Under the pieces are notes generated by a model, which did not search any database, was not told where the DNA came from, and saw only the letters and a list, made by a program, of their open reading frames with translations. From contig NZ_FNPG01000004.1 of NCBI RefSeq assembly GCF_900107245.1, positions 1-64,000 on the forward strand: a DNA stretch of 64,000 bases. The letters are read 5' to 3'. This stretch comes from Lachnobacterium bovis DSM 14045. Lineage in GTDB: Bacteria; Bacillota; Clostridia; Lachnospirales; Lachnospiraceae. A program made the position numbers and the translations under genes. Positions 7,847-16,562 of the stretch are shown here, one piece after another; position 1 is the stretch's first letter, and each line of letters opens with the position of its first letter.

Positions 7847-9442
7847 ATGGATAATAAAATGTTTTGTTTTCAATGTGAACAAACTGCAAGATGCTCTGGA
7901 TGTACGAGTAGTGTAGGAGTATGTGGAAAATCATCAAAGACAGCTGAACTACAAGATAATTTAGTAGGTGATTTAATAGCATTAGCTTTGACAGTAAATC
8001 AAGGTAAAGATTTAGAAGATAATATCTCAGACGAAGTTATAAAAACAGTTTTAGAGGGACTTTTTACTACTATTACAAATGTTAATTTTAATGATGAAAC
8101 ATTGGAAATAATGATAGAAAAAGTAAAAAATTTAAGAAAAGAAGTTGCAAGAGAGAGTAAAGTAGAAGAAGCACAAGCCTATGATATGAAGAAAATCTGG
8201 TATGCTAATGAAGATATTAGATCACTTAAATCACTTATTTTATTTGGAATAAAGGGTATGGCTGCATATGCTTATCATGCTTGGGTAATTAATTATAGAG
8301 ATGATGAAGTGAATAAATTCTTTATAGAAGCATTATGTGAATTAAGTAAAGATAATTCGCTAGATAATCTTTTAAAAACTGTTATGAAAACAGGAGAAAT
8401 CAATTTAAAATGTATGGCATTGTTGGATAAGGCAAATACATCTACTTTTGGTAAACCTCAACCGGCAAAAGTGTCATTAACAGTGGAAAAAGGACCATTT
8501 ATTGTAGTTACAGGTCATGATTTAAACGATTTAAAACTTCTTTTGGAACAAACAAAAGACAAAGGAATCAATATTTATACGCATGGAGAGATGCTTCCAG
8601 CACATGGTTATCCTGAATTAAGAAAATATGAACATCTTAAAGGAAATTTCGGAACTGCTTGGCAAAATCAGCAAAAAGAATTTGCAAATGTACCAGGAGC
8701 ATTTCTTTTTACAACAAACTGTTTGATGCCAGTTAAAGATAGTTATGCTGATCGAGTATTTACGACAGAAGTTGTATCATATCCTCAAATGATTCATATT
8801 GGAGAGGAGAAAGATTTTACTCCAGTAATCAATAAAGCTCTTGAGTTGGGTGGATATGAAAAAGATATGGAGTTTACTGGTATTAATGGTGGACATGAGG
8901 TGATTACAGGCTTTGGTCATGATACTGTCATATCTGTCGTAGATAAGGTTATTGATGCTGTTAAAGCAGGGAAAATTAAACATTTCTTCTTAGTAGGAGG
9001 ATGTGACGGGGCAAAAGTCGGCAGAAATTATTATACCGAATTTGTTAAAGCTACTCCAAAAGATACAGTAATTTTGACACTCGCTTGTGGAAAATATCGA
9101 TTTAATGATTTAAATTTAGGCGAAATTGAAGGGCTCCCAAGAATTATGGATATGGGACAGTGTAATGATGCTTATAGTGCAATTCAAGTGGCGGTAGCTC
9201 TTGCAAATGCATTTGGCTGTGGTGTAAATGAACTGCCGTTAACTTTAAATATTTCTTGGTATGAACAAAAAGCTGTGTGCATATTATTAAGTTTATTGCA
9301 TCTTGGAATAAAGAATATTTTATTAGGACCAACTATTCCAGCATTTATTTCAAAGAATGTATTGAATATATTAGTTGAAAATTATAATATTGCACCAATT
9401 AGTACTCCAGAAGAGGACTTACGAAAAGCATTAACTAAATAA
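7847..9442 (+). CDS. hcp: Hybrid-cluster protein (hydroxylamine reductase / NO-stress protein)
   Basis: The 531-residue protein starts with the Cys motif MFCFQCEQTARCSGCT and GVCGK (Cys7, 10, 19, 26), which binds the N-terminal iron-sulfur cluster. Hybrid-cluster ligands follow in order: GHDLNDLK, HGEMLPAHGY, NCLMP, VGGCDGAK (the persulfide Cys), LACGKYRFN and GQCNDAYSA. It reduces hydroxylamine in vitro and in several bacteria protects against nitric oxide. Length fits the anaerobe-type family (about 530-550). SD AAAGGAG precedes the ATG. An imperfect hairpin after the stop (9459-9493) may end the transcript. It is single, divergent from its probable regulator. Confidence 0.93.
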   Translation: MDNKMFCFQCEQTARCSGCTSSVGVCGKSSKTAELQDNLVGDLIALALTVNQGKDLEDNISDEVIKTVLEGLFTTITNVNFNDETLEIMIEKVKNLRKEVARESKVEEAQAYDMKKIWYANEDIRSLKSLILFGIKGMAAYAYHAWVINYRDDEVNKFFIEALCELSKDNSLDNLLKTVMKTGEINLKCMALLDKANTSTFGKPQPAKVSLTVEKGPFIVVTGHDLNDLKLLLEQTKDKGINIYTHGEMLPAHGYPELRKYEHLKGNFGTAWQNQQKEFANVPGAFLFTTNCLMPVKDSYADRVFTTEVVSYPQMIHIGEEKDFTPVINKALELGGYEKDMEFTGINGGHEVITGFGHDTVISVVDKVIDAVKAGKIKHFFLVGGCDGAKVGRNYYTEFVKATPKDTVILTLACGKYRFNDLNLGEIEGLPRIMDMGQCNDAYSAIQVAVALANAFGCGVNELPLTLNISWYEQKAVCILLSLLHLGIKNILLGPTIPAFISKNVLNILVENYNIAPISTPEEDLRKALTK

Positions 9443-9458
9443 GAAAAAATATAGAATC

Positions 9459-9574
9459 AATAGCCGTTCTCAACGTTCTAGTGTCGGGCTATTTGATAGT
9501 GCTGTGGATTGTTGAACTCCTCCTACCACTTTGATGGTTAAAATAAGGTTACAACCACAGCATTTTTTGTTTTT
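9459..9574 (+). other. IS110 5' noncoding region with two hairpins (bridge RNA candidate)
   Basis: AATAGCC (9459-9465) can pair with GGCTATT (9487-9493), and TGCTGTGG (9500-9507) with CCACAGCA (9555-9562), with an inner ACCA/TGGT hairpin between. The second stem is followed by a T-rich tract (9563-9574) just before the transposase. IS110-group elements encode a structured guide (bridge) RNA in the noncoding end upstream of the transposase. This region is where it would lie. The first hairpin could instead be the hcp terminator. The left tip of the element was not located. Confidence 0.45.
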
Positions 9575-9588
9575 ATGAGGTGGATTAT

Positions 9589-10770
9589 ATGGTATATGTA
9601 GGAATTGATGTAGCAAAAGATAAACATGATTGCTTTATAAAAAAAACAAATGGTGAATATATAGAAGTTTTTACCATATCAAACAATTTAGAAGGTTTTA
9701 GAAAGCTTTATACGACAATTCTAAAATTTAACATTCAAAACGAAGATATACAGGTTGGACTTGAAGCTACTGGACATTATGGGTACAATCTAATTTCATT
9801 TTTGCTCAAACAGAATATGGTTGTGTATGTTATAAATCCATTGCATACGAATTTGTATAGGAAAAGTATGAGCCTTAGACTAACAAAAACGGATAAAGTA
9901 GACGCTTGTACGATAGTTTCTATGCTTATGTCTAATGTGAATTTAAAATCATATACGGATTTGAATTTTATAAATGATGATCTTAAATTATTAACACGTT
10001 ATAGATATGAAAAGGTAAAGGAAAGAGCAAAATTAAAAACATCAGTTTCAAGATTGATTTGTATCTTATTTCCTGAATTAGAAAAAATAGTTCCAACGAT
10101 TCATAGTGCTTCAATATATGCAATGCTTTTGCAATATCCAGATGTATCATCAATTGCTAATGCTCATATCACTAAATTAACGAATATTCTTTCTACAAAT
10201 TCAAGAGGACATTATGAAAAAGAAACAGCACTAAAAATAAGAGAAACAGCAAGAAAATCTATTGGATTAAATATGCCTGTAAAATCTTTAGAACTTCAAC
10301 ACACAATAAAATTAATTGAAGAACTTGAAATGCATATAAAAGAAACAGAAGAAAAAATTAAAATCATTATGGATAAATTAAACTCTCCGATTTTAACAAT
10401 CCCAGGAATTAATTACAGATTAGGAGCTATGATTTTGGCTGAAATAGGGGATTTTTCGAGATTTAGTTCATCAGATAAAATTTTGGCTTATGCAGGTTTA
10501 TCACCATCTACGTATCAATCGGGACAAATAGAACAATCTTCTTATGCTCATATGGAAAAAAGAGGCTCAAAATATCTTAGATATGCAATCTTTAATTCAA
10601 CGAAATTTGTTTGTCAATGGGATCCTGTTTTTAGTGAATATTTAGCAAAAAAGAGAGCAGAAGGAAAGCATTATAATGTTGCAATATCTCATGCCGCAAA
10701 AAAATTAGTAAGAATAATATATCATTTAGAAAGAAATAATGAAGAGTATATGAGAAGAATTAAAAAATAA
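9589..10770 (+). CDS. IS110-family transposase (DEDD recombinase)
   Basis: The N-terminal RuvC-like domain shows YVGIDVAKDKHDCF (first Asp), GLEATGHYGYNL (Glu) and TKTDKVDACTI (Asp pair). The C-terminal transposase_20 domain contains TIPGINYRLGAMILAEIGDFSRF and LAYAGLSPSTYQSG, with the Ser expected to act as nucleophile in this family. About 393 residues, a normal length, and no break was seen, so the element may be active. The ATG at 9589 is preferred to a GTG at 9580 because GAGGTGG lies at the right distance. IS110 elements lack long inverted repeats, so element limits are uncertain (roughly 9443 to 10800). Confidence 0.92.
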   Translation: MVYVGIDVAKDKHDCFIKKTNGEYIEVFTISNNLEGFRKLYTTILKFNIQNEDIQVGLEATGHYGYNLISFLLKQNMVVYVINPLHTNLYRKSMSLRLTKTDKVDACTIVSMLMSNVNLKSYTDLNFINDDLKLLTRYRYEKVKERAKLKTSVSRLICILFPELEKIVPTIHSASIYAMLLQYPDVSSIANAHITKLTNILSTNSRGHYEKETALKIRETARKSIGLNMPVKSLELQHTIKLIEELEMHIKETEEKIKIIMDKLNSPILTIPGINYRLGAMILAEIGDFSRFSSSDKILAYAGLSPSTYQSGQIEQSSYAHMEKRGSKYLRYAIFNSTKFVCQWDPVFSEYLAKKRAEGKHYNVAISHAAKKLVRIIYHLERNNEEYMRRIKK

Positions 10771-10932
10771 TAAAAACAACGAATGACAAATTTTAGTTAA
10801 AATCATATAAAAAAATTATATTAACTTACATCGTGTTAAATATATTTATAAAATATTATACATATATATACTAAGTAAAGAATATATAAGTTTAAGGAAA
10901 GATAGACGAAAAAAATAATAAAAATATTCTAA

Positions 10933-10967
10933 ATGTCATTGACATATTACAAATATTAGATTATACT
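10933..10967 (+). promoter_or_regulatory. feo promoter with palindrome over the -35 box
   Basis: TTGACA (10939-10944) and TATACT (10962-10967) are 17 bases apart. ATGTCA-T-TGACAT (10933-10945) is a perfect palindrome covering the -35 box, a likely repressor site. Iron control (Fur- or DtxR-type) would be expected for feo genes, but the motif does not match a standard box well enough to name the regulator. Confidence 0.7.
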
Positions 10968-11023
10968 AACAGCAGATAAAAACTTATAACACAAATTAGA
11001 ATCAATAGAAAAGAGGGATGAGT

Positions 11024-11233
11024 ATGCCTTTAACGATGGTTGATGTAGGTTCGGAATATGAAATAGTTCGAATTGGTGGAAAAAATGAAACTAAAAAATT
11101 CTTAAACAAGCTTGGATTTGTTCAAGGAGGAAAAGTTTCGGTTGTTTCTAAAATAGAGGGCAATCTTATAGTAAATGTTAAGGATGCGAGAGTTGCATTG
11201 GGTAAAGACATGGCAAATAAAATTATTGTTTAA
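11024..11233 (+). CDS. feoA: Ferrous iron transport protein A (first copy)
   Basis: The 69-residue SH3-like protein matches the FeoA family: MVDVGSEYEIVRIGG, KFLNKLGFVQGGKVSVVS and NLIVNVKDARVALGKDMANKI. FeoA proteins are small cytosolic partners that modulate FeoB. The start at 11024 is chosen because AGAGGG ends 6 bases before it; an ATG at 11018 abuts the SD. It leads a probable feoA-feoA-feoB operon behind the promoter at 10939-10967. Confidence 0.88.
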   Translation: MPLTMVDVGSEYEIVRIGGKNETKKFLNKLGFVQGGKVSVVSKIEGNLIVNVKDARVALGKDMANKIIV

Positions 11234-11262
11234 TTAATTTAAATATAAAAAGGAGCTTTTAA

Positions 11263-11487
11263 ATGAGAACATTAAGAGATGTTGGCATTGGAGAAAATGT
11301 CAAAGTAAAGAGAATTACTGGAGAAGGCCCAGTGAAGAGAAGAATTATGGACATGGGGTTAACAAAAGGCACTGGCATATATGTAAGAAAAGTTGCACCA
11401 CTTGGAGATCCTATTGAAATAACTATTAGAGGTTATGAGTTATCAGTTAGAAAAAATGACGCTGAAATGGTACTGTTAGAAGACTAA
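11263..11487 (+). CDS. feoA: Ferrous iron transport protein A (second copy)
   Basis: The 74-residue protein is a second FeoA: LRDVGIGENVKVKRITGEGPVKRRIMDMGLTKGTGIYVRKVAPLGDPIEI, with the conserved RRIMDMG and PLGDPIEI motifs and RGYELSVRKNDAE near the end. It is closer to the family consensus than the preceding copy. SD AAAAGGAG lies upstream. It follows the first feoA by 29 bp and is separated from feoB by 173 bp without an obvious strong terminator. Tandem feoA genes before feoB are common in Clostridia. Confidence 0.92.
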   Translation: MRTLRDVGIGENVKVKRITGEGPVKRRIMDMGLTKGTGIYVRKVAPLGDPIEITIRGYELSVRKNDAEMVLLED

Positions 11488-11660
11488 TTGTATAATTTTT
11501 TGAATTTTAGATGAGGCAAAGATAAAATAATTTTTTTTGCCATATTAAGATGACAATTATAGTGGGAATAAAAGTAAAATATATAAATATAAATAAAACA
11601 CAAGACAAATTATACAACAGATAATAATTTATTAAAATAAAATGTAAGGAGATTAGTAGG

Positions 11661-13856
11661 ATGGCTTTAAAAATTGCATTAGCAGGAAATCCTAACTGTG
11701 GTAAGACCACATTATTCAATTTATTAACAGGCTCAAATCAGTATGTTGGAAACTGGCCAGGTGTTACAGTTGAAAAAAAAGAAGGAAAGCTTAAGAGACA
11801 CAAGGACGTAGAGATAATTGATTTACCAGGTATTTATTCCTTGTCACCATATACTCTTGAAGAAGTTGTGGCTCGAAATTATTTGATTAATGAGAAACCA
11901 GATGCAATCCTTAATATCATTGATGGAGCTAACATTGAACGTAACTTGTATTTAACAACACAGCTTATTGAATTAGGAATTCCTGTTGTTATGGCAGTTA
12001 ATATGATGGACGTTGTAGAGAAAAAAGGCGATATAATCAATGTAGATAATTTATCTAAAAATTTAGGTTGTGAAGTAGTTACCATTTCAGCTTTGAAAAA
12101 TGAGGGAATTAAAGAAGCAGCAGATGTGGTAGTTAAAATTGCTGAAAAACAACAAAAAAATACTTTGACGCATAGATTTGCAGATGATGTTGAAAAAGAA
12201 ATAGATGAAGTTATTAACAAACTTCCAAATGGAGTAGCACAAGAACAAAAAAGATTCTTTGCTATTAAATTACTAGAAAGAGATAGTAAGATAAATGATT
12301 TAATTTCTAGTACTCCGAATGTGGAAAAAGAAATTAGTACCTTAGAGGAAAAGTTTGACGATGATACAGAAAGTATTATTACTAATGAAAGATATGAATA
12401 TATTTCATCTATAATTGGAAGTTGTGTAAAAAAATCTAACAGTAGAAAAGAATCTGTTTCTGACAAAATAGATAGAATTGTAACGAATAGATTTTTGGCG
12501 TTACCAATTTTTGCAGTAATTATGTACATTGTATATGGAGTTTCCGTAACTAAGTTTGGCTCACCAATGACGGATTGGACAAATGATTGCTTTTTAGGAG
12601 ATGATGGTTGGAATTTGTTACACTTTGGACCACATATTCCTGGTGTACATGGCTTTATAGGAGAACTTTTAGATAAATCAGGTTGTGCTTCTTGGTTAGC
12701 AGGTCTTATAAATGACGGTATTGTACAAGGTGTTTGTTCAGTATTAGGTTTTGTGCCTCAAATTATGCTATTGTTCTTCTTCCTAGCATTATTAGAATCA
12801 TGTGGATATATGTCAAGAGTCGCATTTATTATGGATAGAATTTTCAGAAAATTTGGTTTATCTGGTAAATCATTTATTCCAATGTTAATTGGCTCAGGTT
12901 GTGGTGTCCCTGCTGTTATGGCGTCAAGAACAATCGAAAATGAAAGAGATCGTCGTATGACAATTATGACTACAACATTTATTCCATGTAGTGCCAAGTT
13001 GCCAATTATAGCTTTAATCGCTGGAGCATTTTTCCATAATAGTGCACTTGTTTCAGTAAGTGCGTACTTTATTGGAATTGCTGCTATTGTTTGCTCAGGT
13101 ATTATACTTAAAAAGACAAAAATGTTTGCAGGTGATCCAGCACCATTCGTAATGGAATTACCAGCGTATCATATGCCAACTGTAGGAAATGTGTTTAGAT
13201 CAATGGGAGAAAGAGGATGGTCATTCATTAAAAAGGCTGGGACAATTATTCTTCTTTCAACAATTTTTATTTGGTTTACTCAGTCATTTGGTTGGGATTC
13301 AAAAGGTCATTGGGGAATGCTTGAAGCAGAACAAATTGATGGGTCGATTTTAGCAAGAATTGGTTCAGTATTTGCTTTTATTTTCAAACCACTTGGATTT
13401 GGTAATTGGAGAATGGCTGTAGCCGCACTTACAGGTTTGGTAGCTAAAGAGAATGTTATCGCAACTATTGGTATGACATATGGAATTGCAGATTTAAAGA
13501 GTGAAGCAGGTGCAGATTATTGGAACCAGTTAGCTGCTTCAATTCCAGCAGTTGCAGGTTTTGCATATTTAGTATTTAACTTATTATGTGCTCCATGTTT
13601 TGCAGCTATGGGTGCTATAAAACGTGAGATGAACAACACAAAGTGGTTCTTCTTTGCAATTGGTTATCAGTGTTGTTTAGCATATGCTGTCGCATTAGTA
13701 ATCTATCAGTTAGGTGGAATTTTCACAGGTAATGTAAGCTTTGGATTTGGAACAGTTGTAGCAGTTGCTTTAGTAGCTTGTTTCATTTACTTATTATTTA
13801 GACCATATAAAGAAAGTAACGAACTTACAGTAAAAACAAAATCACTTGCTAAATAA
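11661..13856 (+). CDS. feoB: Ferrous iron transporter B
   Basis: The 731-residue membrane protein imports Fe(II). The cytosolic G domain (residues 1-165) shows GNPNCGKTT (G1), DLPGIYSL (G3) and NMMD (G4). A helical linker to about residue 270 precedes the membrane part, which includes the two gate motifs: VMASRTIENERDRRMTIMTTTFIPCSAKLPI near residue 420 and AMGAIKREMNNTKWFFFAIGYQCCLAY near 655. The Cys residues in the gates are those conserved in FeoB. SD AAGGAGA lies ahead of the ATG. A strong terminator follows. Confidence 0.96.
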   Translation: MALKIALAGNPNCGKTTLFNLLTGSNQYVGNWPGVTVEKKEGKLKRHKDVEIIDLPGIYSLSPYTLEEVVARNYLINEKPDAILNIIDGANIERNLYLTTQLIELGIPVVMAVNMMDVVEKKGDIINVDNLSKNLGCEVVTISALKNEGIKEAADVVVKIAEKQQKNTLTHRFADDVEKEIDEVINKLPNGVAQEQKRFFAIKLLERDSKINDLISSTPNVEKEISTLEEKFDDDTESIITNERYEYISSIIGSCVKKSNSRKESVSDKIDRIVTNRFLALPIFAVIMYIVYGVSVTKFGSPMTDWTNDCFLGDDGWNLLHFGPHIPGVHGFIGELLDKSGCASWLAGLINDGIVQGVCSVLGFVPQIMLLFFFLALLESCGYMSRVAFIMDRIFRKFGLSGKSFIPMLIGSGCGVPAVMASRTIENERDRRMTIMTTTFIPCSAKLPIIALIAGAFFHNSALVSVSAYFIGIAAIVCSGIILKKTKMFAGDPAPFVMELPAYHMPTVGNVFRSMGERGWSFIKKAGTIILLSTIFIWFTQSFGWDSKGHWGMLEAEQIDGSILARIGSVFAFIFKPLGFGNWRMAVAALTGLVAKENVIATIGMTYGIADLKSEAGADYWNQLAASIPAVAGFAYLVFNLLCAPCFAAMGAIKREMNNTKWFFFAIGYQCCLAYAVALVIYQLGGIFTGNVSFGFGTVVAVALVACFIYLLFRPYKESNELTVKTKSLAK

Positions 13857-13908
13857 AACATTTTTCTTGCAATATATTATTAAGCTATAAATTATATATT
13901 TTCATAAC

Positions 13909-13956
13909 AAGAGTTCTTATCTTGAGTTTTATCAAGGATAAGAACTCTTATTTTTT
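13909..13956 (+). terminator. Intrinsic terminator of the feo operon
   Basis: AAGAGTTCTTATCTTGA pairs with a downstream arm ending AAGAACTCTT, with one bulged G, followed by ATTTTTT. The stem has about 17 bp. Confidence 0.9.
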
Positions 13957-14045
13957 AAAACAATATAAATGCAATGGTTGAAATTACGAAAAAATTATTA
14001 TATTTACAGCAAATTGACTATCAATATGTGTATTTCGTCACATTG

Positions 14046-14108
14046 ACAAAGAAAATTAATAATCTTTGTTAGTTTGCCTATGGAAAATAGAGTGATAAAT
14101 GTTTATCA
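14046..14108 (+). promoter_or_regulatory. Inverted repeats upstream of the sugar ABC ATPase
   Basis: The 325-bp gap between feoB and the ABC ATPase holds the feo terminator and two inverted repeats: ACAAAGA / TCTTTGT (14046-14069, 10-base loop) and TGATAAA-TG-TTTATCA (14093-14108, perfect). The second is compact enough to be an operator. No convincing -35/-10 pair could be fixed, so the promoter location remains open. Confidence 0.35.
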
Positions 14109-14181
14109 TATTATTTGTAAAGGAAAACGCAATATAAGTTGCAAAAGAAAATTAACTATAGGTTTAGGGAGGAATTAAGGA

Positions 14182-15294
14182 ATGGCAAGTTTATCACTAA
14201 AAAATATTTACAAGGTATATCCAAATGGATTTGAGGCAGTTAAGGATTTTAACCTAGAGGTTGAAGATAAAGAGTTTATCATTTTCGTAGGACCATCTGG
14301 TTGTGGTAAATCTACAACATTAAGAATGATAGCAGGTCTTGAAGATATTTCATCAGGTGAATTAAGAATCGATGGAAAAATCGTAAATGATGTTGAACCA
14401 AAAGATAGAGATATCGCAATGGTATTCCAGAACTACGCTTTATATCCACATATGACAGTATTTGATAACATGGCATTTGGTCTTAAATTAAGAAAAGTAC
14501 CAAAGGATGAGATTAAGAAAAAAGTTGAGGATGCAGCAAGAATCCTTGATCTTGAGAAATTATTAGATCGTAAACCAAAGGCTTTATCAGGTGGACAAAG
14601 ACAACGTGTTGCTATGGGTCGTGCAATCGTTCGTAATCCAAAAGTATTCTTAATGGATGAGCCACTTTCAAACTTGGATGCTAAACTTCGTGTTCAGATG
14701 AGATCAGAAATTGCTTCATTACATAACAGATTAGGTGCAACAATTATCTACGTTACACATGATCAGACAGAAGCTATGACATTAGGAACAAGAATTGTTG
14801 TATTAAAAGATGGTGTTGTTCAACAAGTAGATTCACCACAAAAATTATATAATGAGCCAGATAACTTATTCGTAGCTGGTTTCATAGGTTCACCACAGAT
14901 GAACTTTGTTGAAGCAGCTGTTTCAGTTAATGGAGATAAAGTTACAGTTTCAACTGGTGATTGCAAATTCGAATTACCACAAGAGAAAGCTAAAAAAGTT
15001 ATCGCTGGAGGATACGCAGGTAAGAACGTTATCATAGGTATCAGACCAGAAGATATTTATGAAGATGAAGAATCACTTGTAAAATATGCGGACAGCAAAT
15101 TCACTGTCGATGTTACAGGATATGAATTATTAGGTGCTGAAGTATTATTATACTTCACATTAGCAGGTGCTAACATGTCTGCTAGAGTAGGCTCTGATAC
15201 TAAAGCAAGAATGGGAAGTAAAATTCAGTTAGCTATCAATCCAGAAAAAGTTCATATTTTTGACAAAGATTCTGAATTGACAATTACTAACTAG
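14182..15294 (+). CDS. msmX: Sugar ABC transporter ATP-binding protein (MsmX/UgpC type)
   Basis: The 370-residue ATPase powers carbohydrate importers from the inner face of the membrane. It has Walker [10 protein letters not shown], signature [16 protein letters not shown], Walker [13 protein letters not shown] and H-loop [10 protein letters not shown]. After residue 235 comes the TOBE regulatory domain ([24 protein letters not shown]) seen in MalK/MsmX. No permease or binding-protein gene is adjacent. In Firmicutes such orphan ATPases (MsmX) serve several sugar importers at once, the likely role here. SD GGGAGG lies upstream. Its own terminator follows. Confidence 0.93.
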   Translation: MASLSLKNIYKVYPNGFEAVKDFNLEVEDKEFIIFVGPSGCGKSTTLRMIAGLEDISSGELRIDGKIVNDVEPKDRDIAMVFQNYALYPHMTVFDNMAFGLKLRKVPKDEIKKKVEDAARILDLEKLLDRKPKALSGGQRQRVAMGRAIVRNPKVFLMDEPLSNLDAKLRVQMRSEIASLHNRLGATIIYVTHDQTEAMTLGTRIVVLKDGVVQQVDSPQKLYNEPDNLFVAGFIGSPQMNFVEAAVSVNGDKVTVSTGDCKFELPQEKAKKVIAGGYAGKNVIIGIRPEDIYEDEESLVKYADSKFTVDVTGYELLGAEVLLYFTLAGANMSARVGSDTKARMGSKIQLAINPEKVHIFDKDSELTITN

Positions 15295-15326
15295 TTATGT
15301 AAAATTAAATAGTTGTAAATTATTAG

Positions 15327-15359
15327 ACTGGGTGTGATATTTACACCCAGTTTTATTTT
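15327..15359 (+). terminator. Intrinsic terminator of the ABC ATPase gene
   Basis: ACTGGGTGT and ACACCCAGT form a perfect 9-bp stem with a GATATTT loop, followed by TTTTATTTT. Confidence 0.93.
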
Positions 15360-15462
15360 ATAGCGCGTAAAGCTAATAATAGGCTTCATTTGAAGCCCTT
15401 TCCCAAGAAGTTCATTTCATAAAGAGATGTTCAGTGGTATTCGGATACAAAGGAGTTTTTAT

Positions 15463-16554
15463 ATGTTTACAAACCAAAAATTACAAAATACATTAGATGA
15501 AATTAAAGAAATAACAAAAAAAGACGTGGCATTATATACACCTAAAGGAAAATTAATTGCTTATACAACTAAATTTTTAAATGAAGTTGAAGATATGGTT
15601 AATGAGTTTTCACATTCTATGGCTGAAAGTCAGACAGCAAAAGAATATCATTTTTTTAAGGTAATTGTAGAAGGTGAAACAGATTATATTTTAATTATGG
15701 CAGGTGGAGGAGAAGACACATATATGGTTGGTCGTCTTGCAGTTTGTCAAATTAGAAACTTGGTTGTAAGTGCTGCTGGACAGTACGATAGAAATAATTT
15801 CATTCAAAATGTCTTATTAGGTAACATGTTAATTGTGGATATTTTTAGTAAGGCAAGAAAGCTTCACATAGATCAGGTTCCTAGAGTAGTTTTTGTTATT
15901 GATACAAAAGATAAAGGCATTGATGATGCAATGGAATTAGTGAAGAATTTATCTAATGTTAAAACAAAAGATTTTGTGACAAGTGTAGATGAACATAATA
16001 TTGTTTTAGTTAAAGATGTTTCAGATATTAAAGAAAGTAAATTAGAGGATGAGTTAAGAAACATTGCTAATCTTTTAGTTGACACCTTACAAATGGAAGC
16101 GATGATAGATGTTCGTGTTGGTTACGGAAATGTAATCAATCAGATTCCAGAAATCACAGATTCTTATCAGGAAGCTAAGATGGCACTTGAAGTAGGAAGA
16201 GTATTCTTCTTTAAAGAACCAACTATTTCTTATGGTAAATTAGGAATCGGTAGATTAATTCACCAATTACCAATGAGCTTATGTGATATGTTTATTAAAG
16301 AAGTTTTTGGCAATAAGATTCCAGAAATCTTAGATGATGAAGAATCAATGTCAACAATTATGAATTTCTTCTCTAATAATCTTAATATTTCAGAAACTGC
16401 AAGACAATTGTATGTACATAGAAATACATTAGTTTATAGACTTGAACGAATTGAGAAAGCAATAGGGCTTGATATTAGAAAATTTGATGATGCTATGACT
16501 TTTAGAATAGCTGTAATGGTTATAGCTCATATCAAAGATCAAAAAAGGAGTTAA
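15463..16554 (+). CDS. CdaR/PucR-type transcription regulator
   Basis: The 363-residue protein starts with a sugar-diacid-recognition-like region (KLQNTLDEIKEITKKDVALYTPKGKLIAYT), has a central degenerate GGDEF-like segment (about residues 140-270: VFVIDTKDK, RVGYGN, SYQEAKMALEVG) and ends with the PucR C-terminal helix-turn-helix (NLNISETARQLYVHRNTLVYRLERIEKAIGLDI). Such proteins regulate sugar acid or purine genes. The start at 15463 follows AAAGGAG. It lies 8 bp upstream of parE, so these genes may be co-transcribed; whether it controls the flanking sugar ATPase gene is unknown. Confidence 0.85.
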   Translation: MFTNQKLQNTLDEIKEITKKDVALYTPKGKLIAYTTKFLNEVEDMVNEFSHSMAESQTAKEYHFFKVIVEGETDYILIMAGGGEDTYMVGRLAVCQIRNLVVSAAGQYDRNNFIQNVLLGNMLIVDIFSKARKLHIDQVPRVVFVIDTKDKGIDDAMELVKNLSNVKTKDFVTSVDEHNIVLVKDVSDIKESKLEDELRNIANLLVDTLQMEAMIDVRVGYGNVINQIPEITDSYQEAKMALEVGRVFFFKEPTISYGKLGIGRLIHQLPMSLCDMFIKEVFGNKIPEILDDEESMSTIMNFFSNNLNISETARQLYVHRNTLVYRLERIEKAIGLDIRKFDDAMTFRIAVMVIAHIKDQKRS

Positions 16555-16562
16555 TGTAAAGT

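Noticed and set aside
11879-12529. 216-residue open frame on the minus strand inside feoB
   Set aside because: It is antisense to an unmistakable FeoB G domain and linker, has Ser/Ile-rich composition typical of a shadow frame, and has no SD.
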